The translations under genes and the position numbers were made by a program. Under the pieces are notes generated by a model. It was not told the origin of the DNA. It saw only the letters and a list, made by a program, of their open reading frames with translations, and did no database searches. From assembly GCA_905181935.1 (NCBI GenBank), contig CAJIZV010000002.1:62001-126000 (forward strand): a stretch of 64,000 bases of DNA, read 5' to 3'. Positions 43,671-53,153 of the stretch are shown one piece after another (the first letter of the stretch is position 1; each line of letters begins with the position of its first letter). This DNA comes from an uncultured Amylibacter sp. (GTDB taxonomy: Bacteria; Pseudomonadota; Alphaproteobacteria; Rhodobacterales; Rhodobacteraceae).

Positions 43671-44804
43671 ATGTCTAAATACCTAATAACATCCCAAGCT
43701 AGACTTGCAACTAGGCTTTCTTTTTTTGTTGCTGGATTTTGTATGGCATGTTGTGCCCCACTTTTCCCATTTATCAAAGAAAATGTTGGAGCTGATGAAA
43801 AGCAATTTGGCCTTCTTTTACTATATTTTGGACTCGGTTCTATTATTGCGATGCCCATTACTGGTTTCTTAGCAGCAAAACAAGGCTCTAAGTCTATGGT
43901 ATTGTTGGGTGGGTTTGGACTCATAGTTTTTCTACCTGTTTTAACGATTGCTGAATCATCTGTGATACTTGGATTTTCACTTTTTATTTTTGGCGCCTCT
44001 TTAGGTACCATTGATGTAGCAATGAATATTCATGGTGTTGAGGTGGAAACTCTGGAAAAGCGCTCACTGATGTCAAATTTTCACGCTCAATTTAGTATTG
44101 GTGGATTAATTGGTGCTGGCTTAATGACCTTACTTTTATTTGTGGGCGTCTCAATTGCTATTGCTCCATTTGTAGGGGCTACTGTAGCGCTGTTAGCGAT
44201 GATATTTGCTGCTAGCCGACTCCTTAATGTTAGTACCTCAGTAGAGACACCTTTTGTATTTCCACGGGGTATCGTTCTTTTGCTAGCATTGTTGGCAGCA
44301 ATTAGCTTCTTGGTAGAAGGTGCCGTTCTCGATTGGGGGGCTTTATTGGTTATTGATCGCCAGCTTGCGGGACCGCAAAGTGCAGGCATTGGGTATATTC
44401 TTTTTTCAGCAGCAATGGTTATTGCGCGTCTAACCGGTGATCGCATCGTTGGTATTTTTGGTGAGTTCTGGGTTCTTATTTCTGGTGGTATAATAACAAT
44501 TTTGGGCATTTTAGTTATTTTAGTTTCAACTTTTCCATCATTAGCACTAATTGGTTTTATATTAATTGGTTTGGGGTCTGCAAATTTAGTGCCTATATTT
44601 TTTAGTGCAGCTGGCAGACAAACAGTAATGCCAGCAAGTCTTGCTATAGCATCTGTTACTACGACTGGTTATGCTGGGGTATTGATTGGGCCTGCTATGA
44701 TGGGCTTTACTGCTGATATATTGAGTTTGTCTGTAGCATTTTGGTTGTTAGCTCTAATTGTTGTTTTTATTCCGCTTACTGCAGGTCTTGTAGCTAAAAA
44801 ATAG
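43671..44804 (+). CDS. Major facilitator superfamily transporter
   Basis: This 377-residue membrane protein has about twelve helices and no close landmark I can tie to a substrate. The pattern FIKENVGADEKQFGLLLLYFGLGSIIAMPITG is of the YbjJ-like group of MFS proteins. The start codon overlaps the second copy of a 13-base direct repeat (43590-43602 and 43660-43672). The product could serve sugar or sugar-acid traffic, but the sequence does not decide it. Confidence 0.82.
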   Translation: MSKYLITSQARLATRLSFFVAGFCMACCAPLFPFIKENVGADEKQFGLLLLYFGLGSIIAMPITGFLAAKQGSKSMVLLGGFGLIVFLPVLTIAESSVILGFSLFIFGASLGTIDVAMNIHGVEVETLEKRSLMSNFHAQFSIGGLIGAGLMTLLLFVGVSIAIAPFVGATVALLAMIFAASRLLNVSTSVETPFVFPRGIVLLLALLAAISFLVEGAVLDWGALLVIDRQLAGPQSAGIGYILFSAAMVIARLTGDRIVGIFGEFWVLISGGIITILGILVILVSTFPSLALIGFILIGLGSANLVPIFFSAAGRQTVMPASLAIASVTTTGYAGVLIGPAMMGFTADILSLSVAFWLLALIVVFIPLTAGLVAKK

Positions 44805-44830
44805 ATATAGATGATTTGCTTACGTGTTAA

Positions 44831-44849
44831 CTAACAATTTTATTGTTAG
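44831..44849. terminator. Weak bidirectional hairpin
   Basis: An 8-bp AT-rich stem (CTAACAAT / ATTGTTAG) with a 3-base loop lies between the convergent MFS and YczE-like genes. Confidence 0.45.
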
Positions 44850-44851
44850 AC

Positions 44852-45517
44852 CTATCTGTTGAAAATACTTTTTAGACCATACATACTTGCTGCAACAGAT
44901 GGGCCAATTCCTAAGGCAAATATTACAGTTCCAATTCCAACAGTGCCGCCTAAAGTCCACCCGGCAGCTATAACTATGAATTCAAGACCACTTCTTACCC
45001 AAGCAATGGGTAAGTCTGTCACTCTTTGCAGGCCTGTCATTAGGCCATCTCTTGGTCCAGGGCCTAAATTTGCAATTAAATATAATCCTCCACCAAATCC
45101 AGTGACTAAGACGCCAACTACTGCTTGGCCAATTTTTAATATATAATTATCAAAAATTGGTAAAAATGGTAGTAAGAATTCAAGTACCAAAGCTATAACG
45201 ACTGCATTTAAAATAGTCCCAATGCCTGGTATTTGTTTGAGTGGTATCCAGCAAAATAAAACTACAAAGCTAATGAAAAATGTAGCAAAACCAATACTCC
45301 AGCCAGTAATGTGCGTAATGCCTTGAGCAAATACTGTCCAAGGGCTAACTCCAACACCAGCAGCTATAAGTAAAGCTTCCCCTAATCCAAAAAGTGTAAG
45401 GCCTATTATAAGAAATAATATTGATACAAAAGGTGGCGTTATTGTGAGTGCTTTTGGGGAGCTCCAAAAAAGCGAGGGAACTGCTCTGATTAATAAAAAT
45501 TTTGGCTTAAATTTCAT
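44852..45517 (-). CDS. YczE/YitT-type membrane protein
   Basis: This 221-residue protein has about five helices and the family pattern GLGEALLIAAGVGVSPWTVFAQGI and NLGPGPRDGLMTGL, which mark the YczE/YyaS/YitT-like integral membrane proteins. Their function is not established. It is convergent with the MFS gene and about 70 bases downstream of the acyltransferase on the same strand. Confidence 0.8.
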   Translation of the reverse strand: MKFKPKFLLIRAVPSLFWSSPKALTITPPFVSILFLIIGLTLFGLGEALLIAAGVGVSPWTVFAQGITHITGWSIGFATFFISFVVLFCWIPLKQIPGIGTILNAVVIALVLEFLLPFLPIFDNYILKIGQAVVGVLVTGFGGGLYLIANLGPGPRDGLMTGLQRVTDLPIAWVRSGLEFIVIAAGWTLGGTVGIGTVIFALGIGPSVAASMYGLKSIFNR

Positions 45518-45593
45518 TATAAATATGCCCTAAAGTTATCGTTTCTGATTATCAATTTAAAGTTAAATTTTATCAGTTTAATCACCAAAATAT

Positions 45594-46469
45594 TTAAGCA
45601 CCATCCCAACGTTTTAACATCCAATACCATTGCTCCGGTTTGGACATAATTTTTTTTGAAAGACTGTCATTAAAAATACGTGTCATTGTAATGCTATCTG
45701 TATGAGGAATCGGTGATTCAAATTCTACATGAAATTCGTTTTTATCATCAGCGCGAGTACCATAGGCAGGTATCATAGGAAGGTCATATTTTAGTGCAAG
45801 TTGTGCAGCTGATAGGGAGGTTAGAGCATCTATACCAAGAAATGGAATTCGCACGCCTTCTGCAAATTTTTCATCTAATAAAATAGATATTATACCACCA
45901 TCTCTCAAGTGACGGACAAGTGCTCTGGTTCCCACGTGACCTGTTGCAAGTATTGGATTTCCACCTTCTTCAATTCCAGCACGCATTCGTCGTTCATAAT
46001 GTCTATTTTTGTGAGGCTTATATACTGCGCCACTTTCTAAACCATGCATTTTAAGTACAGCGCGTATTGACTCCCACTGCCCAAAGTGGCCAGAAACAAT
46101 AATTGCACCTTTTCCGGCGCTATTGGCCTCCTTGATTGCAGCAAGGCCTGGGCCAGAGATCTTAAACTTTTGGTGGAAAGTTTGAAACTCTGCCTGATGA
46201 TAAATTTCAAAAAGTGTTCGGCCCATATTTCGGCCCATATTTTGGCCAAGAATTATACGTTCATAACGATTCATGTCTGGGAAAATGCGTTTTGCTTCAC
46301 GTAAAAATCGCCGTCTTGCTAGTGGAAACCAGCGTATAACTATTCCAAAAGTTGTTCCCAATGCTCGGGACCGTAAATCAAATGCTCGCCATCTAAAGAC
46401 AGTCAGTGCTGACCATAGAGGAAAGTACCTAGCATGATGAAAAACTGATTTTAGGTATCTTAAAAACAT
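45594..46469 (-). CDS. Lipid A biosynthesis lauroyl/myristoyl acyltransferase (LpxL/HtrB family)
   Basis: This 291-residue inner-membrane acyltransferase adds a secondary acyl chain to lipid A. The catalytic HX4E motif is clear (His128 to Glu133 in SGHFGQWE), and the GLESGAVYKPHKN, RAGIEEGG and ILLDEKFAEGVRIPFLG blocks are as in LpxL proteins. An N-terminal hydrophobic patch may anchor it. The presence of lipid A enzymes fits a Gram-negative host. Confidence 0.88.
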   Translation of the reverse strand: MFLRYLKSVFHHARYFPLWSALTVFRWRAFDLRSRALGTTFGIVIRWFPLARRRFLREAKRIFPDMNRYERIILGQNMGRNMGRTLFEIYHQAEFQTFHQKFKISGPGLAAIKEANSAGKGAIIVSGHFGQWESIRAVLKMHGLESGAVYKPHKNRHYERRMRAGIEEGGNPILATGHVGTRALVRHLRDGGIISILLDEKFAEGVRIPFLGIDALTSLSAAQLALKYDLPMIPAYGTRADDKNEFHVEFESPIPHTDSITMTRIFNDSLSKKIMSKPEQWYWMLKRWDGA

Positions 46470-46578
46470 AGCTCTATATGATAGGGTTGAACGGTAATGC
46501 CAATCGAAAAATATTTATTTTATAATATTTTAATCGAAAAAAATACATTCTATTAAAATATAATTTTCAGATTTTTAA

Positions 46579-47925
46579 TTATTTCGTAATGAGGTTTTTA
46601 GTGGGCTGAAAAACCAACTTAAATAACATACTTAATCCTTCACCATTTCCTAATTTTTTAATTTCATTTTTAAGCGTGTTAATTCTAACAATGCCTAATT
46701 TTTGATTAGTATATTCATAAAACTTTGAGTTTAATTCTTCTAAAGTAGCGGGCACCTCAGGATCTCCTTTTGCTTCAGTATCCCCAGATACTAATTTCTT
46801 GCCATTTTTTAAAATTAACGTGACATTCGATATTCTGTGAGCAGGAAAGGCAGCATTATACTCTTCATTTTCAACTATACTCATATTTGCAGTAAGGCGC
46901 ATAACCTCAGGATCGGCAAAACTTTTTTCCATAACATCTTCCGGTGAAACCTTTCCACGAACCATGGCAACGGCTGTTGGGTAAGCGGTAGAGTATTGAG
47001 CCTGTTCAGTAGTTTTTGGTGAACGAACAGCTAAACGTTTAGATTGATGAAAAGTAGATATCTCGATTTTCTCTATATCTTCAGATACTAGGCTATACTT
47101 TTGTCTTAGGTCCAAAACTGCCTGTACAGGTGGTTGTGCCCATCGGCAGATAGGGAAATGTTTAAAATATTGTTCACTTATTCGCCAAGTGTGGCCTAAG
47201 TCATTCCAGAGGTCTGTGACATCATCAGCTTCAACAGTAACTGCTGGTGCGCCAGTAAACCCATCAGCAGCCAAGTATGCAGCGGAAACTCCTGACATTG
47301 CACCCCAGCCAGAACCATCTTTAACCATAGTAGGATAATCAATTACGCGCATCATTTGACTGCGTGGCCCATGATATTCTGCTATGCCAATAGCTTCACG
47401 TGTTTTATTTGAACTTAACTTCATAATGCGCGCACCAAGGGCTGCTGTTGCGATAGATATCCAAGCCCCTGAAGTGTGATAGTCCGCAGACGTACGGTGT
47501 AATGCAATACCTGCACGTGTACCAATTTCATATCCTACTACTAAGGAAGCAAGAAACGAGCTATCATCAGTTAATCTTTCAGCCTCGGTGAATGCAAAAA
47601 GTGCTGGTAATACGCCACATCCTACATGGCCTTTGGTTAATTTGTGACCATCGTGCCCGTCTAATGCATCTATTGTAGTGCCTCCTGCTAGTGCGGCACC
47701 TGCTGGACTAACTAAACGGTTATCAAAAAGCATATGAACTTTATGTTTACCAGGAGCAAAATGTTCGAATGCATAATTACGCATAATTCGTGACATATTA
47801 GTTTCAGTTCCAGCAGCAGCGACGCCAAGGAGGTCAAGCAACCATTTTCTGGCCATATCTAATATTTCGTCGGGAATGTTTTCAGTATTAGCTGAATGTA
47901 AGAATTCTGTGAATGGAACTGACAT
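46579..47925 (-). CDS. MmgE/PrpD family protein
   Basis: This 448-residue protein is of the family containing 2-methylcitrate dehydratase and cis-aconitate decarboxylase. It has AALAGGTTIDALDGHDGHKLTKGHVG, with the conserved HDGHK-type motif, and later YGPRSQMMRVIDYPTMVKDGSGWGAMSG. It is likely to act on a tricarboxylate or related hydroxy acid. No methylcitrate synthase or lyase is adjacent, so classical propionate breakdown is not shown. GGGGAT precedes the start. The TTT transporters and PrpF gene in this window suggest a shared substrate class. Confidence 0.85.
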   Translation of the reverse strand: MSVPFTEFLHSANTENIPDEILDMARKWLLDLLGVAAAGTETNMSRIMRNYAFEHFAPGKHKVHMLFDNRLVSPAGAALAGGTTIDALDGHDGHKLTKGHVGCGVLPALFAFTEAERLTDDSSFLASLVVGYEIGTRAGIALHRTSADYHTSGAWISIATAALGARIMKLSSNKTREAIGIAEYHGPRSQMMRVIDYPTMVKDGSGWGAMSGVSAAYLAADGFTGAPAVTVEADDVTDLWNDLGHTWRISEQYFKHFPICRWAQPPVQAVLDLRQKYSLVSEDIEKIEISTFHQSKRLAVRSPKTTEQAQYSTAYPTAVAMVRGKVSPEDVMEKSFADPEVMRLTANMSIVENEEYNAAFPAHRISNVTLILKNGKKLVSGDTEAKGDPEVPATLEELNSKFYEYTNQKLGIVRINTLKNEIKKLGNGEGLSMLFKLVFQPTKNLITK

Positions 47926-48152
47926 AAACTATCCCCTATTCAGTGACACTTAATATATTGAACAATATGGTGCATGGGAATTCTAATGTAATTACGACAT
48001 TTGCTGTCGAAAATATCATATATAAGTTTATGATGGTAGCTTGTATGTTGCAGTACTTATGTAATTACTTTCTCACTAATTTTATAAAATATTTACGTTT
48101 AATAATTTTTTTGTATTTATTAAATAATTAAATTTATTTTAATAAGTCAATA

Positions 48153-49070
48153 TTATAACATCATTTGATAGCTGGCTGGAACGTAATGGTATCCATCCTT
48201 GTGAGTGTCGACATAGCCTAGGCCAGGCCAAGGCATATGATAACCCACAAAAGGAATTCTTTCTACAGCAAGCATCCCTAATAACTTACGGCGTGTTTTA
48301 GCTGCCATTTCACGGTCACGATCAAAACGTAGCTCCCAATCAGGGTAAGCAAGCGACCAAACATAGTGATTAGCAAAATCCCCTCCTAGCATTAATTGTT
48401 TGCCATTACTTTCAATCATAAATGCTAAGTGGCCGGGCGTATGCCCATGTGCAGCCATTGCAGTGATTCCTGATACGATATCATCACCACTATCAATCAT
48501 ATTTAATTCATCTTCCAAGGGACGGATTTTTGCTTCAAAGTTTTCATCACCCGAAAAATCCCACTCTTCCAGCTCCAAACTGCCACAGTAATACGAAGCA
48601 TTTTTAAATGTTCTGCCTGTTGAAGTATATAAACCACCAATATGGTCGCTGTGAAAATGGGTTAAGACTACTTTATCTATTTGCTCAGTTTTATAGCCAG
48701 CTGCATTTAAGGCTAAAGTTGTCCCTTCTGGGTTTTGACCTGTATCAAATAAGATTAGTTCATCACCTGTGTTTATAACTGTTGGGGTGTAAAACATTTG
48801 GAATTTATCATCTGGAATGTTATTAGCTAAAGAAACTGCAGAAAAATTTTCTTTTGATACATTTAATCCAAAAATTTCCTGTGGATTATTATTAATAGTT
48901 CTAGTGCCAGAAAGAATTGTGGTTACTTCAAAATCACCTAACGTAAATCGCCGAAATTTACTTATTGATGATCCTAGAAACGGAGCCGCTGCTTGTGCAG
49001 TCGTCGCTGATATTAATGCAGATGAACCAGCAATAAAACTTCGCCGCTTCAATAAAAGTGGACTTTTCAT
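48153..49070 (-). CDS. Exported metallo-beta-lactamase-fold hydrolase
   Basis: This 305-residue hydrolase has a Tat-like leader (KRRSFIAGSSALI, ending AQAAAP near residue 30) and a metal site HFHSDH (His138, His140, Asp142, His143) followed by HGHTPGH and GGDFANH. The group includes lactonase- and alkylsulfatase-like enzymes; the sequence does not fix the substrate. The Tat signal suggests that it folds with its metals before export to the periplasm. It is convergent with nothing and flanked by gene-poor AT-rich spacers. Confidence 0.83.
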   Translation of the reverse strand: MKSPLLLKRRSFIAGSSALISATTAQAAAPFLGSSISKFRRFTLGDFEVTTILSGTRTINNNPQEIFGLNVSKENFSAVSLANNIPDDKFQMFYTPTVINTGDELILFDTGQNPEGTTLALNAAGYKTEQIDKVVLTHFHSDHIGGLYTSTGRTFKNASYYCGSLELEEWDFSGDENFEAKIRPLEDELNMIDSGDDIVSGITAMAAHGHTPGHLAFMIESNGKQLMLGGDFANHYVWSLAYPDWELRFDRDREMAAKTRRKLLGMLAVERIPFVGYHMPWPGLGYVDTHKDGYHYVPASYQMML

Positions 49071-49313
49071 TTTATATCTCTTTTCTAAGTTATAAAGTAA
49101 TTTTTTAATTTTTTAAAGCATACATAATAAAATATGAATATGTCTAGTTAATTTAAATATCCAATAAACCATTAAATATAAATTTTTAAATCAAATTTTG
49201 ACATTAAAAAGTATTTATTTGCCTTTGGCTTCCTGTAGTGCTTTAGACCATTTATTAGAATTGTATATTTGAGAATTAAATACAAATTAAATGACGAACT
49301 GCTAGGAAAAATC

Positions 49314-50216
49314 ATGCTTCACGTGTTAACGAATAATATTTTACCGGTGTTTTCTATACTTGCGCTTGGTTTCATTTGTGGCCGAATTAGTTTAATCTCC
49401 CGTACTGAAGCGACTACGTTAAATAGAATTGCTTTTTTGATATTACAGCCAGTACTTATCTTTCCTTTAATAAGTAGTGCTGATTTAAGTTCATTTCATT
49501 TTGATGCAGTAGCAATTTATGGATTAAGCCAGGTAATTGTATTTTTAATCACGTTTTTTATATGCATTTCATTACTAAAGCTTGAACTAGTTGAATCATG
49601 GCTACTTGCAATGTGCACTATTTTTGTAAATGGCTTGCTATATATTTGGCCTATTTCTTCTTTAATTTATGGTGCTGATATGAACTATCCAATCACCGCA
49701 CTTGTGATTTGGGATGCATCAATTATGTTTGCTTTTTTCATTATTTCAACTGATTTTCTGAACAATAAAAACTCAAAATTAAAACCCATATTGTTTAGAC
49801 TTCTTAAAAACCCGGTTTTAATTGCTATAGTTTTGGGTGCTGTGGCTAATATAATAGGTTTTACAACTCCTGAACCATTGCGTCTTGCCATGAAGTTTTC
49901 AGGAGCAGCAGCTGCGCCTTTAACGCTCTTAGCCCTTGGCGTGGTTTTATCATTTCATTCTTTGATACCGTCAAAGTCGATTACAATTATAGTGTTGATA
50001 AAATTGCTGCTTCTTCCACTGGTAGTTTGGTCATTTCTAAAAATTGGAACTCGCCCAGATATTTGGAACGATTTAAGTGTTCTGAACGCCGCTGGACCAG
50101 CAGGTGCAATGGCTTTTGCTCTTGCTATGTTGCACAACGTAAAGACGGACAAAATTGCTTTGGTTATTATTTGGACATCTGTACTGTCACTTTTTTCATT
50201 AGCATGGTTAGCATAA
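49314..50216 (+). CDS. AEC-family transporter (auxin efflux carrier type)
   Basis: This membrane protein of about 300 residues has ten helices in two inverted halves, with the motif NNILPVFSILALGFICGR at the start and LALGVVLSFHS in the second half, as in the MdcF-like AEC permeases. They export or import small carboxylates. I use the ATG at 49314 (AGGAA upstream) rather than the TTG at 49269. It is convergent with the binding-protein gene that follows. Confidence 0.85.
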   Translation: MLHVLTNNILPVFSILALGFICGRISLISRTEATTLNRIAFLILQPVLIFPLISSADLSSFHFDAVAIYGLSQVIVFLITFFICISLLKLELVESWLLAMCTIFVNGLLYIWPISSLIYGADMNYPITALVIWDASIMFAFFIISTDFLNNKNSKLKPILFRLLKNPVLIAIVLGAVANIIGFTTPEPLRLAMKFSGAAAAPLTLLALGVVLSFHSLIPSKSITIIVLIKLLLLPLVVWSFLKIGTRPDIWNDLSVLNAAGPAGAMAFALAMLHNVKTDKIALVIIWTSVLSLFSLAWLA

Positions 50217-50232
50217 GTTTTATGACTAATCT

Positions 50233-50913
50233 TTAAATATTAGTATATGGATTGAAAAATCCATCAGCTACGGCATTATCTAGAAAAATATTTAATGCAG
50301 CTATTCTAGGATTATTATGTATTGGAAGAACCATCGCCTGTTTGACAGAAGTCAGGGTCCCATGTAAAATTCTTATGTTTTTATTTTCATTAAAATACTG
50401 TTCAAGCGAGGCGCGTACTCCTACTACAGCATCGTAAGATCCTACTTGGAATTCAAAAAAACTTTCGAATGGTGTACCTGAATATTTTAATTTGGCATTT
50501 TTAAGTGTTTTGTTTAGATATATTTCATATGCTGATCCTGATGAAGTCACAATATTTATACCCTTTCGGTCTATATCTTTAGTATGATATAAACTTGAAT
50601 TGGCATGAACTGCATAGGTAATATCAATTGTTGAATAAGGGTTAGTAAACGTAACTTTTTCAGCGCGTGGTTTATTAATAGCTAAAAATCCAACATCCCA
50701 CGCATTTGAAACTGTATCGGAAAGAACGTTTCCTGCGCTCTCATAAATAATTGGTATTATTTGAGCATCAATTTCATTTGCTAGTCGTTGTGCGAGGGCA
50801 GGGCTGACGCCGAGGTAACTATTGTCCACTGATTGTATTAAAGCTTGATTCCCAATATTATAGGCAACACGTAAAGTGCCGTTTTTACAAATTTTTTTTA
50901 AACTATTTTGCAT
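50233..50913 (-). CDS. Family 3 solute-binding domain protein, no signal peptide
   Basis: This protein of about 226 residues resembles amino-acid ABC binding proteins: GTLRVAYNIGNQAL at the start, a type III fold with FTNPYSTIDITYAVHANS, then DIDRKGINIVTSSGSAYE. The N-terminus lacks a signal peptide and reaches the fold within about 12 residues, so it seems to act in the cytoplasm or needs another export route. I use the ATG at 50913 with AAGG upstream; an ATG at 50925 is possible. It follows the TctE-like sensor on the same strand, and no permease is near, so a sensory or regulatory use is plausible. Confidence 0.72.
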   Translation of the reverse strand: MQNSLKKICKNGTLRVAYNIGNQALIQSVDNSYLGVSPALAQRLANEIDAQIIPIIYESAGNVLSDTVSNAWDVGFLAINKPRAEKVTFTNPYSTIDITYAVHANSSLYHTKDIDRKGINIVTSSGSAYEIYLNKTLKNAKLKYSGTPFESFFEFQVGSYDAVVGVRASLEQYFNENKNIRILHGTLTSVKQAMVLPIHNNPRIAALNIFLDNAVADGFFNPYTNI

Positions 50914-51004
50914 ATATACCTTCAAGAAATGCTGACCTCTGTATGTTAATTATTTCTTTATATTTACTATTTTTCATAAATTTGTGTGATAATTTCATAT
51001 TTTT

Positions 51005-52369
51005 CTAAATATTCTTTTTAGAAAAAATCATTCCAACAATTGTAATTGGTGACACTTTAATTAACACTTTTGCCTGGTGTATTTTTATTATTTCATGAAC
51101 AATTGTTAAACCTAATCCTGAACCTTCACTAGATGGACCTTGAGTAAACCGTTCAAATATTTTATTTTTAAGATTATTTGGTATGGGTAATCCGTCATTT
51201 TCTACAGATAAATAAATATTTTTTTCGTTACTAGCTATTTTTACCTCTATGAATGTCTGTGCGCCACCGCCATGTGATACCGCATTATCTATTAAATTTT
51301 GTATGGCTTCAGTTAATAAAAATTCATCGCCATGAATAACTGTTTGAAAACTGGGCACATCAATTGAAAATGTTATTTCTTTATTTAATATTTTAGTAGC
51401 ATAACGTGTTCCAATTCTTCGAACTAAATTGTTTAGATCTAATTTTTCTAATTTAGAAGCGCGTCCATCTAACCGTTCTAAAGATAATAATTGTTCTGTA
51501 ATGCGTGCTGCTAGACGAGTTTCTATAAGCAATTCTGACGCTCTTGATTTTGCTTCAGTAAGAGTTCGAGCATTTGCTGTAGCTTGAGCCATAGTATGAA
51601 TGCCGGAAATTGGATTTCTCAATTGGTGTGCTGCGTTTGAAATGAAACGATCTCTAGCGGTTTGGGCATTAATTAATTCACGAAATAAATCATTTAATCG
51701 TGAAACGATGCCTTGAGTTTCTTTGGGGACATGTCTAATGATGGGGCTAAGATCATCAGCTGAACGTTTTTTTATGGCGTCCTCTAAATCTGCCAATGGC
51801 TTAAGGCTTAATTTAATTCCAATTAAAACTAATGCGGCCACTAAAAAAATAAGAAATGCAGTAAGTATGCCTGTTCTAAGGGCAAGATTTAGGGCAAACT
51901 GTTTGCGAAGTTCCAAGGTTTGCCAGGCCGTCACTACGGCGGTTCCAAAAATGCCATCCACATTTGTATTTTCTGCTAATTGAACTACCCTAACAGCTAT
52001 TCCTAAATGGCTAGCGTTAAATAATTTGGGTTTATTTAAACTCAACGCTGTTTTTTTCTTTTGAACTGGAGGAGATGAATATCCAGTTATGAAACTACCG
52101 TCGGGACCATATATATGGTAAAATACATTCCCACCACTTGCTTGCTGGAATAACCCTAGAGTAGTCTCTGATAAGCTGTCGCCTTCGGATAACGTTACAT
52201 CGCGCGAAATTGCGAAAGCTAACATCATTAGATTGCGATCAAAGATTTCTTCTGCTGTTTTTTTTGCATCATCAATGCGCCAAAGCATTGCTAGTGATGA
52301 TACTATAATTAATGGTAATAATATTAATATTAAAAGTCGTAATTTTAAGGATTTTTCCATAAACTTCAT
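51005..52369 (-). CDS. Sensor histidine kinase, TctE-like (second system)
   Basis: This 454-residue sensor has two membrane helices (about 10-30 and 165-188) around a periplasmic domain, a HAMP linker, the phosphoacceptor His248 in SNAAHQLRNPISG, and an ATPase domain with EAIQNLIDNAVSHG, VENDGLPI and GSGLGLTIVHE. It overlaps the response regulator by four bases (ATGA). It probably senses the carboxylate carried by the divergent TTT system. Confidence 0.85.
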   Translation of the reverse strand: MKFMEKSLKLRLLILILLPLIIVSSLAMLWRIDDAKKTAEEIFDRNLMMLAFAISRDVTLSEGDSLSETTLGLFQQASGGNVFYHIYGPDGSFITGYSSPPVQKKKTALSLNKPKLFNASHLGIAVRVVQLAENTNVDGIFGTAVVTAWQTLELRKQFALNLALRTGILTAFLIFLVAALVLIGIKLSLKPLADLEDAIKKRSADDLSPIIRHVPKETQGIVSRLNDLFRELINAQTARDRFISNAAHQLRNPISGIHTMAQATANARTLTEAKSRASELLIETRLAARITEQLLSLERLDGRASKLEKLDLNNLVRRIGTRYATKILNKEITFSIDVPSFQTVIHGDEFLLTEAIQNLIDNAVSHGGGAQTFIEVKIASNEKNIYLSVENDGLPIPNNLKNKIFERFTQGPSSEGSGLGLTIVHEIIKIHQAKVLIKVSPITIVGMIFSKKNI

Positions 52370-53034
52370 TTTTTAAAGCTCATCAAATAGCCTAACCCAC
52401 GAGCTACTTTTATTTCAATTCCATATGGTGATAATCGTTTTCTCAATCTGGAAATATAAACCTCCACAACCTTTTCTTCAATGTCGGCTCCTACGCCATA
52501 GAGATGGTTCGCAAGATCAGATTTTGGTACAATCTGATCTGGTCGATCTATTAAACATTCAAAAGTTGCCAATTCACGTCGTGGTAAATTTAGATCAGTA
52601 TTATTTATAAGAAGTCTTCGACCTTTTTGGTCAAAAGTTAATTTACCAATTTTTTCAAAATTACCTGCGCTCCGGGGTCTGCGGCGAATTAATGCACGAA
52701 TTCGGGCATCTAATTCATCTATTTCGAAAGGTTTTATAAGATAATCATCTGCGCCTGCATCAAGGCCTCTTACGCGATCTTTAGTATCACCTCTTGCTGT
52801 CAATAATATCACTGGCGTTTGATCACCATTTTTTCGCATTTCTTTAAGTATATCTATTCCGCTACGACTTGGTAAGTTAATGTCTAAAACTACTATATCA
52901 GCTTTTTCCTGTTTCAAAAAAATAGAACCCAATTCACCATCATTTAAAACATCGACAGCATGCCCCTGATCACGGAATTGGTGTGCGAGCCCGTTGGCAA
53001 GTGTTTTATTATCTTCTATTACAACAATCCGCAT
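52366..53034 (-). CDS. OmpR-family response regulator, TctD-like (second system)
   Basis: This 222-residue regulator has a receiver domain with Asp51 in LDINLPSRSG, the KPFEIDEL lysine, and a winged-helix domain with LPRRELATFECL and EKVVEVYISRLRKRL. It is divergent from the tctC-like gene and is most likely its activator. The sensor starts within its stop codon. Confidence 0.86.
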   Translation of the reverse strand: MRIVVIEDNKTLANGLAHQFRDQGHAVDVLNDGELGSIFLKQEKADIVVLDINLPSRSGIDILKEMRKNGDQTPVILLTARGDTKDRVRGLDAGADDYLIKPFEIDELDARIRALIRRRPRSAGNFEKIGKLTFDQKGRRLLINNTDLNLPRRELATFECLIDRPDQIVPKSDLANHLYGVGADIEEKVVEVYISRLRKRLSPYGIEIKVARGLGYLMSFKK

Positions 53035-53118
53035 ATTTGTCTCTTCTGAAAGCTTGGTGCAAGGTTGATCAGTAATAATTATAAAATCAAGAGGCGAATT
53101 GTTGCTTTGATAGTTTTG

Positions 53119-53140
53119 GCCTTAGTAGTTAAGGCTTTTT
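53119..53140 (+). terminator. Small terminator-like hairpin in the leader of the second tctC
   Basis: A 6-bp stem (GCCTTA / TAAGGC) with a 5-base loop runs straight into TTTTT and then the Shine-Dalgarno GGGAGG. It could end transcription early or hide the ribosome site. Confidence 0.5.
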
Positions 53141-53153
53141 GGGAGGAAAATAA

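Noticed and set aside
44087..44509. 140-codon minus-strand open frame inside the MFS gene
   Set aside because: Shadow of a hydrophobic coding frame; low-complexity Pro/Thr/Asn content and no ribosome site.
47943..48131. 62-codon plus-strand open frame between MmgE/PrpD and the hydrolase
   Set aside because: No ribosome site, no motif, and composition expected from AT-rich spacer; treated as noise.
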